DNA from: Bacteroidota bacterium
GTDB lineage: Bacteria > Bacteroidota > Bacteroidia > Chitinophagales > Saprospiraceae
Reading direction: 5' to 3'
DNA: 64,000 nucleotides
NCBI GenBank assembly: GCA_017857395.1
Contig: JAFMDF010000004.1
Location: 1-64,000, forward strand
Position numbers and translations under genes: made by a program. Under the pieces are notes generated by a model that was not told the DNA's origin, did not search any database, and was given only the letters and a program-made list of their open reading frames with translations. This document shows, in pieces, positions 28,418-37,723 of the stretch (position 1 is the first letter of the stretch; the number at the start of each line of letters is the position of its first letter).

Positions 28418-31171
28418 TTGAAAGAAACGCTTGCTTGTTTATTTTTTTTAGGTTTTGTTTGTTTTCAAACAATGTATGGGCAAATAGATACCTTGCCTAA
28501 AGGGAAACCTGTTGATTCTAGTGGTGTTTTAATGCCGCCTAAGGACACCTTTCCTCCTACACAAAGACCTAGGACATTTCCTACAACGACTACTACCGAA
28601 CCATCAGTCAATATATCTGAAAATGCCTTGGATGAAAAGGTAGAATTTGGCTCAAAAGATACCATGGTTTTTGACAATGCGGAAAACAAGATGCACCTTT
28701 ATGGAGATGCGTTTGTTAAATATCAAGGGATTGAATTGAAAGCAGGATATATAGTGGTGGATTTAGATAGCAATATTGCGGTAGCGCAAATGCATGTTGA
28801 TAGTATTGGTAAAATTGCAGGAAAACCAGAATTTACGGATGGGGCGCAAAATTTTAAAGCGACTAAAATGCGCTATAATTTTAAATCGCAAAAAGGACTT
28901 GTTTTTGGCGTTTCTACGACTCAAAGTAATTTGTTTTTGACAGGTACGAAAACTAAATTTATTTCTAAGGAAATCCGAATTAAAGATTCTATTGCGACAG
29001 AGAATATTTTGTACAATAGAAGAGCGATTTTTTCAACTTGCGATTTGCCGCACCCTCATTATGGAATAAGAAGTGGTAAACAAAAAGTAATTGCAAACAA
29101 AGTAGTAGTAGCAGGGCCGTCCAATTTAGAAATTGGTGGCATTCCTTTGCCATTAGTTTTACCTTTTGCAGTGTTTCCATTAAAACAATTTAAAAGTACA
29201 GGACTAATTTTTCCACAAGGCTATGAATATTCACCACAATGGGGTTTTGGTTTAGATGGAGTTGGGTGGTATTTTCCGATTAGTGATTTCATTGACTTGC
29301 GAGCTACAGGTCAGATATATTGGCATGGGACTTGGGGCATTACGGCTGATTCTAGATATCGAAGACGCTATAAATATAATGGTAATTTTAGGCTATCTTA
29401 TTCTAGTAGAAAAAGTATTGGCGAACCTGACCGAACTAAGTCTTATGCAATTCGGTGGAGCCATAATCAAGACAGCAAAGCGCATCCTACTCGACAATTA
29501 AGCGGTAATGTCAATATCCAAGGAAATGGATTTCAACGCATCAATAATAATGATGCTAGAAGTGTTTTACAAAATCAGCTTTCTTCCAATGTATCCTATA
29601 GTCAGCGTTTTCCCGGTAAACCGTTTCGATTATCTGCGAATATGAGTCACTCTCAAAATACGCAGACGAACAAAGTAAATATTAGCTTGCCAACGCTAAA
29701 CTTTCAAATGGATAGAGTCTATCCTTTTAAGGAGAAAGGAAGTAGCGGGAGCAAAGAAAAATGGTATGAAAAAGTTTCTGTTCGGTATAATGCCCAAGCT
29801 CAAAATAAATTTGTTGCTACAGATACGACGTTGTTTTCCCAACAGACACTAAATGATGCACGCTTTGGGTTTAAACATGACGTAAGTACAGATTTGAATT
29901 TTAATTTATTGAAATATATCAACGTTTCTCCAAACGCTCGTTTAGAAGAAGTTTGGAATTTTAATACCATTCGCAAAAATTTTGACCCTACGATAGAAAC
30001 AGAACTGGATACGTCGGAAAATGTTTTAGATACTATTGGTTATGGTTCTGTGCTAACCGACACGATTTTTGGTGCAGCGCCCTTTAGAGGATTCACGACA
30101 GGTGTTTCCTTTAACACGATTATATATGGTACAGTACAGTTCAAAAGAGGGCGATTAAAAGGAATTCGACACACCGTTAAGCCAAGTATTTCTTTAAATT
30201 ATATTCCAGCTTATATTAATAGAGATGGTTTTTTTCGTAGTGGAGTGGATACCGTAGATACAGATATTCGAGAAGATTTTAATGATCGATCAACTTATAA
30301 TATTTTTCAAGGAGGTGTTTACGGTACGCCGAGGTCAGGTAAACGGCAGATGTTAATGAATTATTCCTTAAATAATATTTTTGAAGCGAAGTATTATTCA
30401 AAGAAAGATTCGATAGATAAGAAGCTAAAAATATTTGACAATATTAGGATTGGTGGGAATTATAATTTTGCGGCAGATTCACTTAAGTTTAGTACAGTAG
30501 GCGCAAGTGGGACGACTAGACTTTTTAAAGGAATGACTACTATTAGCATTTCAGCAAGTTGGGATCCTTATGCCGTCAATGCTAATAATCGACGGGTGAA
30601 TAAGTTTTATTGGCGAGAGAATGGTAAACCACTAAGATTTTTACGATCAGATTTTCGATTTAATACTCGAATGTCTGTAAGTACTTTAAAGAAGTTATTT
30701 AAAAAAGATAGCCCTGCTACTAACCGTAGCAGCAGTAGTCGTGATGCACAAAGCGGTAACCGTAGAGGCTCGAATGGGCAAAATGAACCACCTCAACCAC
30801 AGGATGGTTTCTTAAAATTTTTAGAAGGATTTAATTTAAATCATTCGCTAGTTTTTAATGCTGCTAAGGATAATAATCAACAAACAAATTGGGAAATTAG
30901 AACGCATTCTATCAATGTAACGATTCAACAGATTAAGTTAACAGAAAATTGGGGTGTTGGTGTAGGCAATATTGGTTATGATTTTAAAAATAAACGAACG
31001 ACTTATCCCGACTTGCGCATTACCAGAGATTTGCATTGCTGGGAAGCCTTTTTTTCTTGGCAACCACAACGGGGTACTTATTATTTTACCATTAAAGTTA
31101 AGAATGCGCCACTCGATGCTTTAAAGATTCCTTACAGTAAAAATAATGTGGATGCTTTTGGTGGCTTTTAG
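28418..31171 (+). CDS. lptD: Putative LPS-assembly outer-membrane protein LptD
   Basis: LptD inserts lipopolysaccharide into the outer leaflet of the outer membrane. The 917-residue protein has a signal peptide (CLFFLGFVCFQTMYGQ), a Pro/Thr-rich stretch, an OstA-like N-terminal domain near residues 70-180 (MHLYGDAFVKYQGIELKAGY, VFGVSTTQSNLFL) and a long beta-barrel with alternating aromatic strands, ending in ...NNVDAFGGF. The start is a TTG, because an in-frame stop lies close upstream and no ATG is near. It is divergent from the amidase gene. Confidence 0.85.
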   Translation: MKETLACLFFLGFVCFQTMYGQIDTLPKGKPVDSSGVLMPPKDTFPPTQRPRTFPTTTTTEPSVNISENALDEKVEFGSKDTMVFDNAENKMHLYGDAFVKYQGIELKAGYIVVDLDSNIAVAQMHVDSIGKIAGKPEFTDGAQNFKATKMRYNFKSQKGLVFGVSTTQSNLFLTGTKTKFISKEIRIKDSIATENILYNRRAIFSTCDLPHPHYGIRSGKQKVIANKVVVAGPSNLEIGGIPLPLVLPFAVFPLKQFKSTGLIFPQGYEYSPQWGFGLDGVGWYFPISDFIDLRATGQIYWHGTWGITADSRYRRRYKYNGNFRLSYSSRKSIGEPDRTKSYAIRWSHNQDSKAHPTRQLSGNVNIQGNGFQRINNNDARSVLQNQLSSNVSYSQRFPGKPFRLSANMSHSQNTQTNKVNISLPTLNFQMDRVYPFKEKGSSGSKEKWYEKVSVRYNAQAQNKFVATDTTLFSQQTLNDARFGFKHDVSTDLNFNLLKYINVSPNARLEEVWNFNTIRKNFDPTIETELDTSENVLDTIGYGSVLTDTIFGAAPFRGFTTGVSFNTIIYGTVQFKRGRLKGIRHTVKPSISLNYIPAYINRDGFFRSGVDTVDTDIREDFNDRSTYNIFQGGVYGTPRSGKRQMLMNYSLNNIFEAKYYSKKDSIDKKLKIFDNIRIGGNYNFAADSLKFSTVGASGTTRLFKGMTTISISASWDPYAVNANNRRVNKFYWRENGKPLRFLRSDFRFNTRMSVSTLKKLFKKDSPATNRSSSSRDAQSGNRRGSNGQNEPPQPQDGFLKFLEGFNLNHSLVFNAAKDNNQQTNWEIRTHSINVTIQQIKLTENWGVGVGNIGYDFKNKRTTYPDLRITRDLHCWEAFFSWQPQRGTYYFTIKVKNAPLDALKIPYSKNNVDAFGGF

Positions 31172-31726
31172 CCCTTTTTTAAGATTTTAATTAATTTGTG
31201 ACTTTCAATTTCTGTAGGAAAATAGGGTTATAGTTGTTATTAAAAATAATTTATACAAAAAATAAAAATATTTAATACGCCTGCTTTCCTTAATCATTTC
31301 TTAAGTCTTTCTGATTCTGTAAAAAAATATACCTGTCTTATTTTTTGTATCTCAATTATTTTTAGTTATTTAAATATTTATAAAACACTAATAGATTACT
31401 TTCGTAAGAAGATAGCAACCAATTTTAAAAAGTATTTTAGTTGTTTTCTCGAGAGAAAAGAAATACTTTTTAGAACAAAAGCTTGATAAAGAACGTTTTA
31501 TATATTTTTGGCAAGGTTTTTGATAAAAAAATTGCTTCAAAGCTGGATAAAGTGCTATAAAAAGGCTTATATTGCAAGAAGTTAAGGTGATTAAAAGAAG
31601 CATTGAATTGACCCTTCCCCAAATTATCACCAATTTCTACAAATGTTATCCAGCTAATAGTATTTAATTTTCCCCTTTTTGAGATAAATAATAAACGGCA
31701 CAAACCTAAAGATACAGCAACAAACC
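31172..31726. other. Long AT-rich intergenic region upstream of rpoN
   Basis: No gene is supported in these 555 bases. A hairpin lies at 31427-31471 (AAAAAGTATTT paired with AAATACTTTTT), enclosing the palindrome TTTTCTCGAGAGAAAA. Its position, about 255 bases upstream of rpoN, would suit a leader structure, an sRNA end or the lptD terminator. Confidence 0.45.
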
Positions 31727-33277
31727 ATGGCAAATCCGTTATTAAAACAGAGTTTAAGTCACAAACTCCTTCAAAAGCTATCCCCACAACAGATTCAATT
31801 AATGAAACTGTTGCAGATTCCTACGGCTACTTTAGACCAAAGAATCAAAGAAGAGTTAGAAGCGAATCCAGCTTTAGAGGAGTCAGAGGATCAAGAAGAA
31901 ATAATTGATGTAGGTGAAGACGTCGATGATAATTATGGTAACGGAGAGGAAAAAAACGTTGATACCGAACCTGAACCAGAGTCAGTAAAAGACGATGAAT
32001 TTGAATTAGATGATTATTTAACGGAATATATCGAAGATGATCCTTCTTCTTATAAATTGAGAAGTGATAATTATAATATCGAAGAAGAAGACAAATCTAT
32101 TCCTATTGCCGTAGAGAATTCTTTTCACGAATCTTTAGAGCGACAATTGGGCTTATTGAACTTAGACAGTGAAAGAGCATACAAAGTAGCAGCACAAATC
32201 ATCGGAAGTATTGATGACGATGGCTACTTAAGAAGAGAGCCTATTGCTATTATTGATGATTTAATGTTTTCGCAAAACATTACGACCTCTGAAAAAGAAA
32301 TTAATGACCTATTAAGTAAGATTCAGCGGTTTGAGCCCGCAGGAATAGGTGCTAGAGATTTACAAGAATGCCTTAAGATTCAATTAGATAATAAATTAGA
32401 GGACAGAGACTTATCGGTTATTGAACGAAAAGCAATTACCAATGGCTTAAAAATTATTACTGCTTATTTTGACCAATTTTCTAAAAAGCATTACATCAAA
32501 TTAAAGCGACAGTTAGGTGTTAATGATGAAGATTTAAAATATGCAATTGATGAAATTTTAAAACTAAATCCAAAGCCTGCTAGTGGGCATAACGGTGGAG
32601 GGAATAGAAAGAATTCACATTATATCGTTCCTGATTTTATTATTGTCAATAGAGATGGTGAATTAGATTTAACCTTAAATTCTAGAAATGCGCCAGACTT
32701 AAGAATCAACGATCAATATAAAGATATGTTGACTTCTTATAAAGTCAACCAAAAAGGAAAAAGAGCGAATCGGCAAGAGAAAGAAGCAGTGATGTTTATC
32801 AAGCAGAAAATAGATTCTGCTAAGTGGTTTATTGATGCTATTCGCCAACGCCAGCAAACGATGTATCGTACGATGTACGCAATTCTACAATATCAATATG
32901 ATTTCTTTTTATCTGGTGATCAAAAGACTTTGCGTCCGATGATATTGAAAGATATTGCGGAGATTACAGGCTTAGATATTTCGACAGTTTCTAGAGTTGC
33001 TAATAGTAAATTTGTGCAAACAGAATTTGGGACTAAACGATTAAAAGATTTCTTCTCTGAATCTTTGATGACTAAGAATGGCGAAGAAGTTTCTACGTTG
33101 GAAGTGAAGAAAATATTGACCGACATAATTAGTGACGAGAATAAGCGAAAGCCACTTTCTGATGAAAAATTAAAAAATATGCTACGGGAAAAAGGCTATA
33201 ACATCGCCAGAAGAACTGTGGCTAAATATCGAGAACAACTGAATGTACCTGTTGCTCGATTACGAAAGGAATTATAA
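31727..33277 (+). CDS. rpoN: RNA polymerase sigma-54 factor
   Basis: Sigma-54 recognises -24/-12 promoters and needs enhancer-binding ATPases. The 516-residue protein has region I (LLQKLSPQQIQLMKLLQIPT), a very acidic region II near residues 50-115, the core-binding domain, the HTH (ITGLDISTVSRVANSKFVQT) near 412 and the RpoN box ARRTVAKYRE near 492. All diagnostic parts are intact. No modulation genes follow, only a terminator at 33297. Confidence 0.97.
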   Translation: MANPLLKQSLSHKLLQKLSPQQIQLMKLLQIPTATLDQRIKEELEANPALEESEDQEEIIDVGEDVDDNYGNGEEKNVDTEPEPESVKDDEFELDDYLTEYIEDDPSSYKLRSDNYNIEEEDKSIPIAVENSFHESLERQLGLLNLDSERAYKVAAQIIGSIDDDGYLRREPIAIIDDLMFSQNITTSEKEINDLLSKIQRFEPAGIGARDLQECLKIQLDNKLEDRDLSVIERKAITNGLKIITAYFDQFSKKHYIKLKRQLGVNDEDLKYAIDEILKLNPKPASGHNGGGNRKNSHYIVPDFIIVNRDGELDLTLNSRNAPDLRINDQYKDMLTSYKVNQKGKRANRQEKEAVMFIKQKIDSAKWFIDAIRQRQQTMYRTMYAILQYQYDFFLSGDQKTLRPMILKDIAEITGLDISTVSRVANSKFVQTEFGTKRLKDFFSESLMTKNGEEVSTLEVKKILTDIISDENKRKPLSDEKLKNMLREKGYNIARRTVAKYREQLNVPVARLRKEL

Positions 33278-33296
33278 AATATCTTTGAAGAAAAAT

Positions 33297-33331
33297 AAAA
33301 AAGGTGATGCTCATTTGAGTATCACCTTTTT
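33297..33331 (+). terminator. Rho-independent terminator after rpoN
   Basis: AAAAAGGTGATGCTCA pairs with TGAGTATCACCTTTTTT, with a short loop and a T-run. It starts about 20 bases after the rpoN stop. Confidence 0.88.
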
Positions 33332-33373
33332 TGCGTATAAAGCGTATTTTATAATATTATTCGGAACTTTAAA

Positions 33374-33733
33374 TCAATCATGCTTCATAATTTGCACTTT
33401 ATGCTGACTTCGATGATTTCCTTCCTTTAGTTCTAAAATATAATGACCATTATTCAACCTTTGAACCCCTAAAGTATTCGTAGTACTCCCTTTGGGCAAT
33501 TGCGTTTTGGCGACTTGTTTTCCGCTAATATCAAATAAGAAATTTGGCGTATTTGGCAAAACGTCACTATCTTGATATCCATTGGAAGCATCCACTCCTA
33601 AATTATCCGCAATGATTAATAGAATATTTGGTTTAGCAGGGTCTGTTTGTGCGACTACTCTAGTTTGGACAGTAGAGAAAAACAGTATTATTGCTATAAA
33701 GCTTAAAGTAAATTGGTAATTTATTTTTTGCAT
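33374..33733 (-). pseudogene. Internally deleted sulfatase-type protein with T9SS sorting-domain remnant
   Basis: The frame encodes a signal peptide (FTLSFIAIILFFSTVQTRVVA), then the N-terminal motif of sulfatase/alkaline-phosphatase-like enzymes (KPNILLIIADNLGVDASNGY). Within 15 residues it becomes the second half of a T9SS type A sorting domain (FLFDISGKQVAKTQL...LNNGHYILELKEG). A normal enzyme would have several hundred residues between these parts. The simplest reading is an in-frame internal deletion that fused both ends. It keeps an open frame of about 119 codons, so a short secreted product is still possible. The start is set at the ATG before the signal peptide. Confidence 0.65.
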
Positions 33734-33754
33734 TTTAACTTTGATAATCAATCA

Positions 33755-33865
33755 TTAAAGATTCGGTGGCAAAATATTATTTCCTATTAACGCTATATCA
33801 AAAGAAGGATTACTACATTCTTTTGTACTGGTTTCCCAAACTAAAGTTTGTTGATTTTTTGACAT
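33755..33865 (-). CDS. Doubtful small ORF upstream of the sulfatase remnant
   Basis: A 36-codon frame (SKNQQTLVWETSTKECSNPS...) ends 21 bases before the remnant's ATG. It has no signal peptide and is not recognised. It may be debris from the same deletion or rearrangement. Confidence 0.2.
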   Translation of the reverse strand: MSKNQQTLVWETSTKECSNPSFDIALIGNNILPPNL

Positions 33866-33933
33866 AATGCAAAAGTGTCTTCTTATATAAATTATGACTC
33901 TATAGTGAAGACTGTGAATCGATTATAAAGCGT

Positions 33934-33999
33934 ACGACTCCCGAGAGTCGTGTTACTTTACCCTTACGATGAGTAAGTAACACGACTCTTGGGAGTCGT
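33934..33999. repeat. Nested double hairpin (ACGACTC...GAGTCGT)
   Basis: Two arms, each itself a hairpin (ACGACTCCCGAGAGTCGT and ACGACTCTTGGGAGTCGT), are also inverted copies of each other over about 25 bases including GTTACTT/AAGTAAC. The element can form either one long stem or a double cruciform. It is probably a small palindromic mobile or REP-like unit. The surrounding region 33866-34202 contains no gene. Confidence 0.6.
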
Positions 34000-34202
34000 T
34001 TCCCATTTTTAGATACCCACACTTTTTACCAAAGTGCCAAAATTATAAATTGAAAATTGCCAAAAAGGGAGCTATTCTATTTTTATAAGAAAACCCTTGA
34101 AAATCCCATTACGTATAATTTCCTACCAATTAAATCCCTATTTTTGGATTTTCTAAGAAAACTACAAGGTATGCCTACTAAATACCTTCTAATTCATAAA
34201 AA

Positions 34203-37010
34203 ATGGCTGAAAAGAAATTATTTTTACTAGATGGTCACGCCCTTGTATATCGGGCACACTACGCTTTTATTGCTCGCCCATTAATCAACTCCAAAGGCGT
34301 CAATACTTCTGCCATGATGGGCATGACTCGTTTTATATGGGACGTAATTCGTAATCAAAACCCTACGCATATTGCCGTCGCTTTTGATTTAAGTGGACCG
34401 ACTTTCCGAAATGAAATGTACCCAGAATATAAAGCGAATCGAGAGGCACAACCAGAAGATATTACCATTGCCTTGCCTTATATTCGAGAGATTATAGAAG
34501 GATTTAAAATTCCTGTGGTCACTAAAGAAGGCTACGAAGCAGATGATGTCATTGGTACTTTAGCTAAACAAGCAGAGAAAGAAGGATTTGAGGTATTTAT
34601 GGTGACCCCCGATAAGGATTATGCCCAATTAGTTTCTGATAAAGTGTTCATGTACAAGCCTGCTAGAATGGGCAATGGGGTAGAAATTTTAGGAGAAAAG
34701 GAAGTCTTAGAAAAATGGCAAATCAAGCGAGTGGATCAAGTAATTGATGTTTTAGGCTTACAAGGAGATGCAGTAGATAATATTCCTGGTATTCCAGGAA
34801 TTGGAGCTAAAACAGCCGTGAAACTATTGGCTAAATTTGATTCGATAGAAGGACTTTTAGCCAATACCGACCAATTAAAAGGAAAACAAAAAGAAAAAGT
34901 CATTCAATTTGCGGAACAAGGTCGATTGTCTAGGCAGTTAGCGACTATTGATTTAAATGTGCCGATTCAATTTGATGCTAAGCGATACGAAATAGAAGCT
35001 TTTGATAGAGAACGATTAGAAAAGGTTTTTAAAGAATTAGAATTTAGGTCATTAGCGAAATCTATTTTAGGCGTTACGGCAAGTACCCAAGCTGGTCAAC
35101 AAGGCAACTTATTTGGAAATCCAATAGCGGCGGGTATAGCCAATGCCGAAGCGAAACGCTACGTGAACGAACCAGCAGCACATTCCGTAGCAGAAAAGAA
35201 TATCGAAAATACGGAGCATGATTATCAATTAGCCGATACGCCTGAATTGCGCAAAGCTTTAATTGAGCAATTGAAAAAAGAAACCTCTTTTTGTTTTGAT
35301 ACAGAAACAACTAGTATTGATGCGAATAGTGCAGAGTTAGTCGGTATTGCTTTTTCTTTTAAAGCAACGGAGGCGTTTTACGTGCCCATTCCTGCGAATG
35401 AAGAAACAGCAATGGCGATTGTAGCGGAATTTAAAGAAGTGCTAGAAGACGAAAAAATTGAAAAAGTAGGACAGAATTTAAAGTACGATTGTATTGTTTT
35501 AAAATGGTACGGCATAGAAGTTGGCGGTGCTTTTTTTGATACCATGTTAGCACACTATCTGATTGAACCAGAAATGCGACATGGAATGGATTACCTCGCA
35601 GAATCTTATTTGAAATATCAGCCTGTTTCCATTACGACTTTGATTGGTAAAAAAGGAAAGAATCAAATGAGTATGCGTCAAGTACCTGTGGAAAAAGTGG
35701 TGCAGTATGCTGGCGAAGATGCGGATATTACGTTGCAATTAGGAGAATACTTTCGACCAAAATTGAAAGAAGAAGGTTTAGAAAAACTCTATACCGAGAT
35801 GGAAGAACCATTAATGAAAGTCTTGGTCGAGTTAGAATATAATGGAATTAATTTGGATGTAGGATATTTAGAAGCCTATTCTAAAGAATTGGATATCATC
35901 ATTAAAGCAGCTCAAGCAGAAATCTATAAAGATGCAGGCGCACCATTTAATATTTCCTCCCCCAAACAAGTAGGAGAGGTCCTTTTTGACAAAATGGGCT
36001 TACCGTATCGCTGGAAAAAAACAAAATCTGGACAGTATTCTACGAGTGAGGAGAAATTGGCAGAGATGGCAGATGATTTTGAAATCGTCAATAAAATTTT
36101 AAAATATCGAAGTTACTCTAAGTTAAAATCTACTTATGTAGATGCTTTGCCCAACATGGTCAACCCAAAAACAGGTAGAATTCATAGCTCTTTTAATCAA
36201 GCCTTAACCGCTACAGGTCGATTGAGTTCTAATAATCCGAACTTACAAAATATTCCGATTAGAACACCCGAAGGTAGAAAGGTCAGAGAGGCGTTTATTC
36301 CAAGAAGTGAGGAGTATATTTTATTAGCAGCGGATTATTCTCAAATAGAATTGCGTTTGATTGCAGAATTAAGTGGAGACGAAGCGATGTTGGAAGCCTT
36401 CCAAAAAGGACAAGATATTCACCAAGCAACGGCGGCAAGAGTTTATGATAAGACCTTAGAAGAAGTAACTCCAGATGAAAGAAGAAATGCCAAGACCGTT
36501 AACTTTAGTATTATCTACGGAGCAGGAGCCACTAATTTATCGCAGCAATTAGGCATTCCTAGAAAAGAAGCAAGTCAGTTAATCAAGAAATATTTTGCTC
36601 GTTATCAAGGACTCAAAACCTATATGGATAAGGTAGTCGAACAAGCAAAGCAGGATGGTTTTGTAACAACCCTAATGGGCAGAAGAAGGCATTTAAGAGA
36701 TATCAATTCCAAAAATGGTATGATTCGGAGTCACGCAGAACGAAATGCGGTAAATACCCCGATTCAAGGAACAGCAGCGGATATGATAAAGATGGCGATG
36801 ATTAAAGTGCAAAAAGCTTTAACAGATGGGAATTTCAAAACCAAAATGATTCTACAAGTACATGATGAATTGGTTTTTGATATGCATAAATCGGAAGCAG
36901 AAACGGTGATGCCGCTTATTGAAAAGAATATGAAGGAAGCGATGCCTGGTTTGAAAGTGCCTATTTTGGTGGGCATGGATACTGGGGCGAATTGGTTGGA
37001 GGCGCATTAG
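34203..37010 (+). CDS. polA: DNA polymerase I
   Basis: This 935-residue repair and Okazaki-processing polymerase has three domains. The 5'-nuclease lies at about residues 1-290 (LFLLDGHALVYRAHYAF, VTPDKDYAQLV, GLQGDAVDNIPGIPGIGAKT). The 3'-5' exonuclease lies at about 350-530 and keeps its catalytic acids (FCFDTETTS), so proofreading is likely active. The polymerase domain has motif A (AADYSQIELRLIAEL) near 710, motif B (RRNAKTVNFSIIYG) near 758 and motif C (VHDELVF) near 885. A short hypothetical gene follows 20 bases downstream. Confidence 0.97.
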   Translation: MAEKKLFLLDGHALVYRAHYAFIARPLINSKGVNTSAMMGMTRFIWDVIRNQNPTHIAVAFDLSGPTFRNEMYPEYKANREAQPEDITIALPYIREIIEGFKIPVVTKEGYEADDVIGTLAKQAEKEGFEVFMVTPDKDYAQLVSDKVFMYKPARMGNGVEILGEKEVLEKWQIKRVDQVIDVLGLQGDAVDNIPGIPGIGAKTAVKLLAKFDSIEGLLANTDQLKGKQKEKVIQFAEQGRLSRQLATIDLNVPIQFDAKRYEIEAFDRERLEKVFKELEFRSLAKSILGVTASTQAGQQGNLFGNPIAAGIANAEAKRYVNEPAAHSVAEKNIENTEHDYQLADTPELRKALIEQLKKETSFCFDTETTSIDANSAELVGIAFSFKATEAFYVPIPANEETAMAIVAEFKEVLEDEKIEKVGQNLKYDCIVLKWYGIEVGGAFFDTMLAHYLIEPEMRHGMDYLAESYLKYQPVSITTLIGKKGKNQMSMRQVPVEKVVQYAGEDADITLQLGEYFRPKLKEEGLEKLYTEMEEPLMKVLVELEYNGINLDVGYLEAYSKELDIIIKAAQAEIYKDAGAPFNISSPKQVGEVLFDKMGLPYRWKKTKSGQYSTSEEKLAEMADDFEIVNKILKYRSYSKLKSTYVDALPNMVNPKTGRIHSSFNQALTATGRLSSNNPNLQNIPIRTPEGRKVREAFIPRSEEYILLAADYSQIELRLIAELSGDEAMLEAFQKGQDIHQATAARVYDKTLEEVTPDERRNAKTVNFSIIYGAGATNLSQQLGIPRKEASQLIKKYFARYQGLKTYMDKVVEQAKQDGFVTTLMGRRRHLRDINSKNGMIRSHAERNAVNTPIQGTAADMIKMAMIKVQKALTDGNFKTKMILQVHDELVFDMHKSEAETVMPLIEKNMKEAMPGLKVPILVGMDTGANWLEAH

Positions 37011-37030
37011 TAACCAAATAAAACAATCAA

Positions 37031-37639
37031 ATGAAAAATAAAAAAGAGGAGCAGTTTCTAAAAGAGATTTCTGAAATCACAAAAAAGAAACACATTATTT
37101 TACCAAAATCTATTACTCTTCAATTAAAAGATTTAGAAGGAAATAATTTAGAAATAGAAAATGTGCTTTTTCATTTAAATATTTACATTGGAAACTCAGG
37201 CGGGTATTATACTTACAATTCTATACCTACGGATAATCAAGGAACTTTATTTCTTACTCAGGAACAAATCATTAATAATACGGAACTTAAGCATCATTAT
37301 AATCCGTCATTAATTTTAGATAATAGACCAGTTAGGTTTGAAATTTTCATACTAGGTAATGCTGTTCTATCGACTTTGATTTCAAGTCTAAGAAATTATC
37401 TTTCTAATAGCTTAGCTTACACAATAACAGATTTGAAAAGAAAAGGGTTTAGTGAAATTCAAATAGAGGAGGCAATATCTAAAATAAGAAAGGCTAAAGA
37501 GAGAGATTATACTTTCTATGAATTTCTTAAACAAAATAATAATAGCTTATTGAACTATACGGAAGAGAATGCAAAAATTATAGGGCAATGGGAATCAGAA
37601 GATGATTTCAAATATGAATTAAAAATTCATCTAAATTAA
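37031..37639 (+). CDS. Hypothetical protein downstream of polA
   Basis: This 202-residue protein is AT-rich in codon use and not recognised. The N-terminal half looks beta-rich with a possible Cna-B/transthyretin-like pattern (LQLKDLEGNNLEIENVLFHL, GGYYTYNSIPTDNQGTLFLT). The C-terminal half is helical and charged (RKGFSEIQIEEAISKIRKAK). No signal peptide is present. It starts 20 bases after polA and ends in a terminator, so it may be co-transcribed with polA, but its composition suggests a later arrival. Confidence 0.65.
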   Translation: MKNKKEEQFLKEISEITKKKHIILPKSITLQLKDLEGNNLEIENVLFHLNIYIGNSGGYYTYNSIPTDNQGTLFLTQEQIINNTELKHHYNPSLILDNRPVRFEIFILGNAVLSTLISSLRNYLSNSLAYTITDLKRKGFSEIQIEEAISKIRKAKERDYTFYEFLKQNNNSLLNYTEENAKIIGQWESEDDFKYELKIHLN

Positions 37640-37646
37640 TACTAAT

Positions 37647-37686
37647 AAAAAAACGCTAGACTTCATCAAAAGCCTAGCGTTTTTTA
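37647..37686. terminator. Rho-independent terminator
   Basis: AAAAAACGCTAG and CTAGCGTTTTTT pair around a 14-base loop, with A-rich and T-rich flanks that allow termination in both directions between converging genes. Confidence 0.88.
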
Positions 37687-37723
37687 TTCCACTATGATTA
37701 CTCAGGTCAGAGACCTAAGCTAC

